The translations under genes and the position numbers were made by a program. Under the pieces are notes generated by a model. The model was not told the DNA's origin. It searched no databases and saw only the letters and a program-made list of their open reading frames with translations. A DNA stretch of 64,000 nucleotides, taken from the NCBI RefSeq assembly GCF_000005505.3, contig NC_016135.3:27056758-27120757 (forward strand), given 5' to 3'. Origin of the DNA: Brachypodium distachyon (taxonomy: Eukaryota > Streptophyta > Magnoliopsida > Poales > Poaceae). Position 1 is the first letter of the stretch, and every line of letters begins with the position of its first letter. Positions 56,928 to 64,000 of the stretch are shown piece by piece.

Positions 56928-59900
56928 TTAAGAGAAGACAACCCCTACTTTCCGGGCAAAATCATCGTCATCTTCAAACTCGTCTTCATCGTTTTGATAT
57001 GCATTCTCATCTTCAGATTTGTATTCTTGGCCTTCAGCTGCATCGTAGTCGGACTCCCCCTCCCCCTGCTCATAGTTATCAGCCTCTTGATTTACCACGG
57101 GATCCACTTCAATAATGTCTTCTGTCTCAGGTTTGTCACCATGAGATGAAGATTGGCCATGGCCCTCCGCAGGGATACGGCTTTCCTCTTTGTATTCATC
57201 ACCTGATCTACTCTTGTATTCTTCAGAACTGACAATGTTGTCATAGCCTTCCTTCTCAGTTTCAACAATAGACTCAGGTTGCCTATGTGAGACCTTGGCA
57301 GATTTATCTTGTTTGCCATTGTGGGCAGATGAGCCATTGCCACATGTAGCCTGTCTTTTCTTCTGCAAGATGATGCTGAGAGGCTTCGGACCTTCAAAAT
57401 CAAGAGATGCTTCAGATTCAACCCTTCCATTGGCCTTCCTGCCAAAGTTGAGTGATTCTGTTACGTTCCTCCTCAAATGCTGTCCATCTGCATTCCTAGC
57501 ACTGGAGGGAAGTTCGCTTGATCTCCGCAGAGTCCTCTCTTGATGTTGCCCTGCCTCCCGATGCCTCACACCCTGAACATCCATATGCTTAACTGGAGAC
57601 AGCCTTTCCCGGAGTGGTCTTCTATCTTGCTCTTTCTCAGAGCTAGTAACCACTCTATCAGGTGATCTTCCAGGAAGCTTTATTCTGCCTTGCAGGCGAG
57701 AGCTTAAAGTGCTTCCTCGAGGGCTCCGATGGCGATCTCTGTGTGTATGGTGTCCATCGTACGCCCTTTCCCTATAGCGTTCATCCCTCCGGCGGTGCTC
57801 TCCACTGCGTTCCGGGCTAGTGCCTGAAGAACCATTTATTTTTCTTCTGCGGAGACGGTGACGTAAATCTGATCCATCTATCTCAACATGACCAATATCT
57901 CTGTGACGGGACCTTCTTTCTGAATGGGAAGGTCTGTCCATGTTCCTCTCAGATGATGTTCTACGGCGCTTCCTTTCATAGCCATCATAAATTTGTCCGA
58001 CTGGGCCTTGCTCGCCCATTCGATTGAACAGCTCTCTTTCATGATGTGGCGGAATTTCAAAATCAGCCGGAGCATATTCATAATCCTCCACTGGATACAT
58101 ATCCCTTCCAAAATCTTCCTCGTCATGCAAATAAGCAGCAGCATCTCCATCATTGTCCACAAGAACATCAAAACCAGGTGAAGACTCACCTGGCAATTCA
58201 TCAGCCTCTCTACTGTTCTGGGGCAAGTCATCATCAGCAGGTGGTCGGTAATCTTCATTCCAATCTTGCACAGGATCACTTTCGATAAGATTGTTGTGAT
58301 AGCACTCAGGATGATCCTCACCTGAAGAGGTTCTGAAACTTCTCTTTGCTGCTGGCATACTGCTTTGTAGCTTCTCTGACTTGGGCAAAGATTTCAATGC
58401 GCTGGAAGCAAGTTTAGCAGGTATTGCATCTGCAGGTGTCTTGGCAGAATTTGCTGTAGGCCTATCAACGGCCATTTTGGACCTGTCATCAATTATTGGA
58501 CCACCTCGCTGAATTAAATTATTTGTCCGTGCAGACTCCTTTATACCCAACAAATCGTTCTTTTGGGTCTGAGGCTGCTCCAAAGGAAATGAAGAAACCT
58601 TCGCCACCTGTTCTGGTGGATTATTACCAGTCGACTGTGGTCCATGGTAAAAGGGGCATTTATCACCTTTCACGCAATTCCCTTTCTGAAAGTAATAGCA
58701 AGGGACCATCTGCTTGCCCAAGTTATAAGCAGCATAGTGTGAAGAAACTGCAGGTATTCCAGGACTTGGAGCACCAAACATACCATCAATTGGCTGGGCA
58801 AAAGTAGAGGAGACACAATTAAACTTCAGATAACAACTGCAACTGATAAAATGACAAACCAATTCTAAGACTAGCATAGCAGTAAATGTAATATTTATTA
58901 GTGCTGGTCACTGGCAGAGATCTTCTTTATGGTACATAGGCCATAAAATGAAGGAAAAAGAAGCATACCGGATGGCGAAATGAACACTTTGGATTCAAGC
59001 AATTGCCATTTAACCAGTACCAACAGTCTCTGGGGTTCATCCGGGCAATCTCACTGTGACGAAAATCACATTCATTTCCCTGAAATAAGGAATAAAGGTC
59101 AGTGAAAAAAATTGTGACTGGAACTTAATAATCAAACTATGAGTTTCTGATGTACAAATATTAATGGTGCATAAGAAACCATGGTTATGATGAAAACTGT
59201 AGCATGGATGGGATAGTGTTTACCAATTATATTAAGAAATATATACTACAGTAGTAAAGTAGGAGTGAAACACATAAGGTATAATCTTAAGCAACCCATA
59301 GATAATTATTAACTGGTGAGAAGAAACCAAAGTATTCAGAGAAAAAAAACTAGGTCAACGTACATGATATATTAAGATCATATGGCAAGACTGTACAAGC
59401 ACAAAATAAAAGCAGAAGAGAATCCAAATATACAGGAGCACTCCCTTTGTTCAAAAATATAATGTGCACGTGTTTTCCAAGGTTTTACTTTGACCAGCTA
59501 TTGAAATTTATGAAAATTATCTGAAAAAAAAATCGATACCATTGTAAAGTACTCTTTAATACGGATCCAGTGATATCAATTTGGTATCAGATGATCCCCA
59601 TTTTGATGAACAAATTCTTGCAAAGAGATAAATATTGGAAAGGACATGAGCCTTATAGTTCTGGATGGTGGGGGTATTAAATCAGAAGGAAGAAACTAGT
59701 CGACAAGGCATGACCAAGTTATAGCCTTACAGATTGGAAAAGGTACAACACTTGAAGTGGCACCAAGATTAAATTATAAAGAGATACTACCACACCTAAA
59801 AACGATAAACACTCGTACATGGTCGCTGCAGATTGTTACAGAGAAGGTATTTACTGCTTTACACGTAATGATGTAAATATAGTTTATGACAGCTGTTCTT

Positions 59901-60800
59901 GACATAATCTAGACATATGGCATTGAGTAGAATATGTCCACAAAGAAAACAAGACCAAATGAAATTTTTAGCAGGAAAGCAGACCCAGTGAGTCGTAACA
60001 TATTATTACCAAGCAAACTTCCATAAGAACGAGGAACGTATAATTCATGTTGCCACCCTCCCCACAGAGAGAATAATCAACTCAGCAATGAATTGTGGGG
60101 GGCATATCTTTCAGTGAAATTGCTGTTTTCATGCTGCCGATATCGAGAACGCATATAATCAACTCAACAATGAATCTTTCAGTAAAATGGTTGATTTCAT
60201 GCCGCCGATATCAAGAAGGTACATAATCATGTCAACAATGAATCTTTCAGTAAAATTGTTGTTTTCACGGGATGGATAATATCAAACAGGCGCATAATCA
60301 ACACAGGAATGAATTGCTGGGGACAAATCTTTCAGTAAAAAGAGCTGCTTCAGTTCAATATAGCCCTAGCATCACAATTTTCTTTAAGCAACAGGGTCAA
60401 ATCTTGGCCAGGCCGTACTAACGACTAGAGAAATCATGGATGCGGGGACGAACACCTGGAGGAGCCAATCCTGCGGCTCGAAATTTCTCAGGCACCTTAA
60501 ACTGAGATACGAGATACCTTACGCCCGACCGGATTCTCAAACTAAACTCCCATAACAAAAACAAGAAATCACAAGCTCGAAGCGCATACGAACCACCGCC
60601 CGCGCAAAGAAAACTAGCTCCCGGTGGGGGGGCAAGGAACAGAGCAATTGAGCCGGTGGCAATACCTTCTTGCAGGTGAGGGGCGAGGCGAGGAAGTAGA
60701 CGCAGTCGGTGTTGCGCCGGAGCGCCTCCTCCTCGGGCGTGAGCGGCTTCGTGGCAGCCGGTACCGCCGCCTCCGCCGCGGAGGCGCCGTCCTCCTCCAT
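56928..60800 (-). CDS. CCCH-type zinc-finger protein
   Basis: Probable nuclear RNA-binding protein. Three exons from 5': 60666-60800, 58969-59079, 56928-58793, phase 0, giving 703 residues. Three CCCH fingers lie in the first 120 residues: CVYFLASPLTC then CDFRH (split by intron 1), CWYWLNGNCLNPKCSFRH, and CYYFQKGNCVKGDKCPFYH. The remainder is low-complexity: acidic and Pro-rich, then an Arg/Glu/Asp/Ser-rich region (YERKRRRTSSER, RRRDERYRERAY, HHTHRDRHRSPRG), then the conserved patch GPKPLSIILQKKR, and a very acidic tail (DEDEFEDDDDFARK). The exon-3 frame is open to 58877, but homology begins at PIDGMFGAPSP after the acceptor at 58794. Intron 1 is about 1.6 kb and holds a minisatellite. Grass and Arabidopsis proteins of this layout exist; the biological role was not inferred. 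Confidence 0.92.
59434..59600. repeat. MITE remnant in CCCH intron 1
   Basis: A left end CTCCCTTTGTTCAAAAATA is followed by AT-rich sequence with TTTTACTTTGACCAGCTATTG. The right end is not recognisable. Confidence 0.5.
60073..60345. repeat. Minisatellite in CCCH intron 1
   Basis: Four diverged units begin at 60073, 60154, 60222 and 60294 (spacing 81, 68, 72), each with ATAATCA, an AATGAAT block, ATCTTTCAGTAAAA and, in the first two, TTTCATGCTGCCGATATC or close variants. Confidence 0.8.
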
Positions 60801-63800
60801 GATGACGGCCCCCGTCGCGAGGTTGGCCCTGGCCGCGGGATCCCTCCTCCGCCGCCCCTTCTCTGCCCAGCAGGAGGACGCCGCCGATCGCGCCTAGGGC
60901 GGCGGGGAGCTAGGGCACGGCGGCGGCGGCGGGGGTATGGATCTACGTGTATGTAGATTAGGGTTGGGGAAGGGAGGGAGGGAAGGGGGAGACCGATGAT
61001 GGGCTCGCGTCGTTGCGCCCTTGGCTTGTGGACTCCGTTTGGAGGCTGCGGGGTAAAAAAGGGAGAGAAATTGTAAGGGGGGGAGGAAGGCGGTCAGGCG
61101 GAGAAGGGGACAGCGGAACGGACGCCGTCTTGTGAATTTTCCTTTCAAATTTTTTTTTGGGTGGATTTTCTTTCTCTTCAGACTTTTTTTTCCCTCTCTC
61201 CTTGTGAACTCCTGTGACTTTGAGCGGAGAGACAAAATATTCGAGTAATGTATTCCTACCTAAAAATAAATATAGTTTTATTATTTTTAATTGTTCTGAG
61301 TTTTATCTTTTATTATACTCCCTCCTTGCCGAAATAATTGACCTGGATTTGTATAACAATCGATGAGGAGTAGAAAAATTTAACAACACGTAGCAGATGG
61401 TGCTCACAAGTTGGCCGCACCTCAAAACGTGTGTCTACCAGCAACAGCATAAGGAGGAATTACTCCACGGCCACGCAGATGCGTCTACCACCATGCAGCA
61501 GCAATTGCTCCATTACTACGTCTGTTGGGAATTCCGTCTGTTGACCGCAGCTCCGAAGGTGCGTCTACCAGCAAGCAGCACTGCAGCAGCAATTACTCGT
61601 CGATTTCCTGCAGCTCTGAGCGTGCGTCCAGTGTTGATCTCTCGAGTGGCTCCTAGTCCTTCCTCGATCCTCCTTTAACACGCACTTGCACGTGTTTACT
61701 CATGTTGTTGAACCACACGTACATGCCAAACCAAAATTACTCCGACTCTAAAATCAAACCCATCGATCTTGTCACAAAAAATGAAATCCAAACACATTTG
61801 TGTCTGCTATGAATTGTAGGCGAATACTGTAATTTAGTACTAGTCCGTACTACTATTTGTAAGCTGAATTTGTTTCTCCAATGCGCAAACCCTTTTTAGG
61901 TTAACTTTGTACATAATGGACAAATATCCTATGTTGCGCCTTTTTTCCGTGTAATTTTTGAACCTTTTATTAAGCATCCATATAGCCAGATTGCTGCACT
62001 TAAAGAACAGTTTTCATACTAGCTGTTCCCGAACGAACAGGGATTCAAATTCGAAAGATCTCCCTGCCAACGTTAATCCAACAAGCCCCTGAAAACCTAG
62101 AAGGATTGGTGCACGGCCAGCAGCCACCTGCGGCTGATTCTTTCAAAGTCCCAACCTTTTCCCTGCGCCTTAGCCCAGCCGCCACATCCGCGTGTGACCC
62201 AGTGACATTCCAGATCCGGCGAGCGCCGCCGGGAAGAACGGCCAACGCAGCTCGCAGCTCGGTTTTCCTGGAACGGCAGTTCCCCTCCTCTTCAAGCTCC
62301 CAGGTTCTCCTGCTGCACATATCTTTTCCAGGCAGCTGCTTGTTACCCTGCACAGATTTCTTCACACCCGTAATTCCACCCTGGAAAAGCGAAGTGTAGA
62401 ATGCGGGCAGATCCCTCATCTGCAAATCAGCAACACCGTCATCATCGTGCGATCCTCGTAGCAGGCACTACTAGCCAACAAGAGGAAGGCAGCATAATTG
62501 ACAAGTTGGAAACCATCCAGAGAAGAAAAGGCATAAGAAGAGCTCCCACTGAATCTGCTTTCTGATGATCTCAACTAGACCTAACAGTAGTCAAATCCAG
62601 GATACCACCAGCAAATGGACAAGAATTAATATGAGTCGAAACAATCGTCCTGAATTCGAATTATTGCAGTTCTTACGTGGAAAGCGTGCCTGGGAGTCTC
62701 AAATAGTACATAGATAGATTACGATAAAGAGTTCCAACTAAGCATAGTCTCAGAAGATTTGAACGCTGCGTGCGAACGGACTGCTACGCTGAGTTACAAA
62801 CCATCTAGGATAGAGTTAAACCGATACTGATTCCTAAGTGGAACCTACATAAATACCAGTTCACGACATCGGTGGCCTGCACCGAACGAATGTAGGTAAT
62901 GGGGAGTTTTCTCGAGACGTGTACGGTGTACATGCAAGAGACAGGTACGAAGATGGGATGATTGGGGTCCTGGTGAAGTGTGCCGTCAAGAGCAAGAGTG
63001 AAACCATGTGCTGTCGAATCCTCGCAGGAGCCTGCGAATGTAGCCCAGGTCTAGATGTTAGTGGACAGAGATGAAGTTCAAACAATTGATTCAAGTGAAA
63101 TGGTCTCTAGTTCAAATATTGTAGTTGGTGAGACAAGAATTCGGATGTTCTTATAGGAGCCACTGAGTTGTTGTGCTGAGTGAACCAACAGTTAGTACAG
63201 AATTGAATAGTCAAATGCATGAAAAGATTCTCTCAATTTTACTTGGGTCTAAACATCCATGTGATCTTATTATCCAGAGCCATAGTATGTACATCGATGT
63301 CAGCAACCTGAATTTTCTAGACGATAGTGGATTGCTCAGAAAATTGATAGTATATCCACTTCTGCAGTTCCCTTCTGGAAGCATGTGTACATGATGTCAT
63401 AATTTTAGCCTCGGAGCATTTTGTATGATGAGATTTAGTTAACTGTTTCTGCCACCAACTATTCCTGGACATTATGCTTTATGATTTGTATAGCAACCAA
63501 AACCAGTCTTAACACATTTGGGAAAACCTAACAATAATCTAGATACTACACTCCATGATGCCTTCTTCAGTTTTCTAATAGTTCTATCAGGTAGTTTTAT
63601 AAGTCTGAGCAAACTCTTATCCTCACTGTCTACACTAATGGGGAAGCCGCCATTGAGCAATGGCAAGGAGTCCCCAGGATAGATCATCATGGGTTCCACA
63701 ATTAATTCTAATTGTAGTTTCCATGTTCTATTTGCCACACAGAATGGGGGTTTCCAGACCAGAATGTTAGATAAGATGGTTATGCCAGTCTTACGAACTA

Positions 63801-64000
63801 AAATTTGAAAAAAGCATTGATGTGTTGGCAGAATTGAACCAGAAGTAAAATAGCAAGCATTAACAGATCTAAGGATAAAATTTCACAATTTATATGTACG
63901 GAAGTACAATAACAGATCAATGTAGTTACCAGAAGCAGCACCATGGTCTTTCACTTAGGAAAGGTACCGCGGATCATTTCCTTGTTTGCCCAACTTATGG
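60801..64000. other. Upstream region of CCCH gene and unassigned sequence
   Basis: GC-rich leader/promoter to about 61260, then a Stowaway left end at about 61318 and a decayed duplication near 61410-61600 (GTCTACCAGCAA twice). A GC-rich block at 62040-62400 is open on both strands, with no domain. From about 63070 there are exon-like pieces (next entry). The minus frame 63472-63738 is unassigned. Confidence 0.45.
63066..63394 (+). other. Possible gene or transposon fragment, unidentified
   Basis: Frames reading DEVQTIDSSEMVSSSNIVVGE (ends at a stop near 63157) and, from 63173, LSEPTVSTELNSQMHEKILS and then DLIIQSHSMYIDVSNLNFLD look like protein, with balanced composition and no low complexity. 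They are in different frames. They vaguely recall the region before the Ulp1-like protease of some plant MULE or CACTA proteins, but I cannot confirm that. Confidence 0.25.

Noticed and set aside
56814..57149. Hydrophobic plus-strand frame opposite the CCCH gene
   Set aside because: It overlaps the acidic tail of the real exon in antisense; runs of Ile/Phe/Val come from complementing Asp/Glu codons.
60073..60345. Possible CRISPR-like array
   Set aside because: Repeats and spacers are not uniform, units diverge, and the sequence is in a plant gene intron.
61397..61678. 93-codon frame
   Set aside because: It is built on a decayed internal duplication (GTCTACCAGCAA), Ser/Ala-rich, and without a recognisable domain.

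Overview
This window is nuclear DNA of a grass, probably a Pooideae-type cereal relative. Genes have short GT-AG introns, GC-rich first exons, and Stowaway-type MITEs flanked by TA. Orthology is clearest for a head-to-tail pair of peroxisomal-type polyamine oxidase genes; from memory a similar adjacent pair lies near the end of rice chromosome 4. Nothing prokaryotic, organellar or viral was seen. The species is inferred only from these features; no search was run.

Layout. 0.1-3.2 kb: a FAR1-related (FRS) gene on +, with a one-base frame break and duplicated 90-nt cassette exons. 4.9-5.8 kb: the 5' half of a dead PIF/Harbinger transposase. 5.79-10.62 kb: an inverted repeat of two 2,031-bp arms around a 771-bp spacer, with mirrored coordinates and no visible difference. 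The right arm holds the start of an intact organellar peptidyl-tRNA hydrolase (PTH) gene. The left arm is an orphan inverted copy of its exons 1-3. The spacer holds a broken papain-type protease. 13.4-15.1 kb: a CYP89-like P450 with a frame break. 15.6-17.1 kb: a MULE-like element with long inverted ends and an F-box relic. 18.6-20.7 kb: a trihelix transcription factor. 20.7-26.0 kb: gene-poor, with MITEs.

26-61 kb is mostly minus-strand genes: a UBX protein of PUX7 type (10 exons), tRNA-Ala(CGC), a chloroplast-type adenylate kinase (4 exons), two tandem polyamine oxidases (10 exons each, identical internal exon lengths), a gene-free 45.5-52.6 kb stretch with a ~240-bp tandem repeat and MITEs, a two-domain DJ-1/PfpI protein (5 exons) and a CCCH zinc-finger protein (3 exons). 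61-64 kb has no recognised gene.

The genes are ordinary independent plant loci and do not form a pathway. The notable items are the large palindrome with its chimeric spacer, a pair of similar upstream ORFs in the leaders of both polyamine oxidase genes, and the phase-0 cassette-exon array in the FRS gene. Exon joins were derived by hand from reading frame and GT-AG sites; for most genes the phases and codon totals close exactly.
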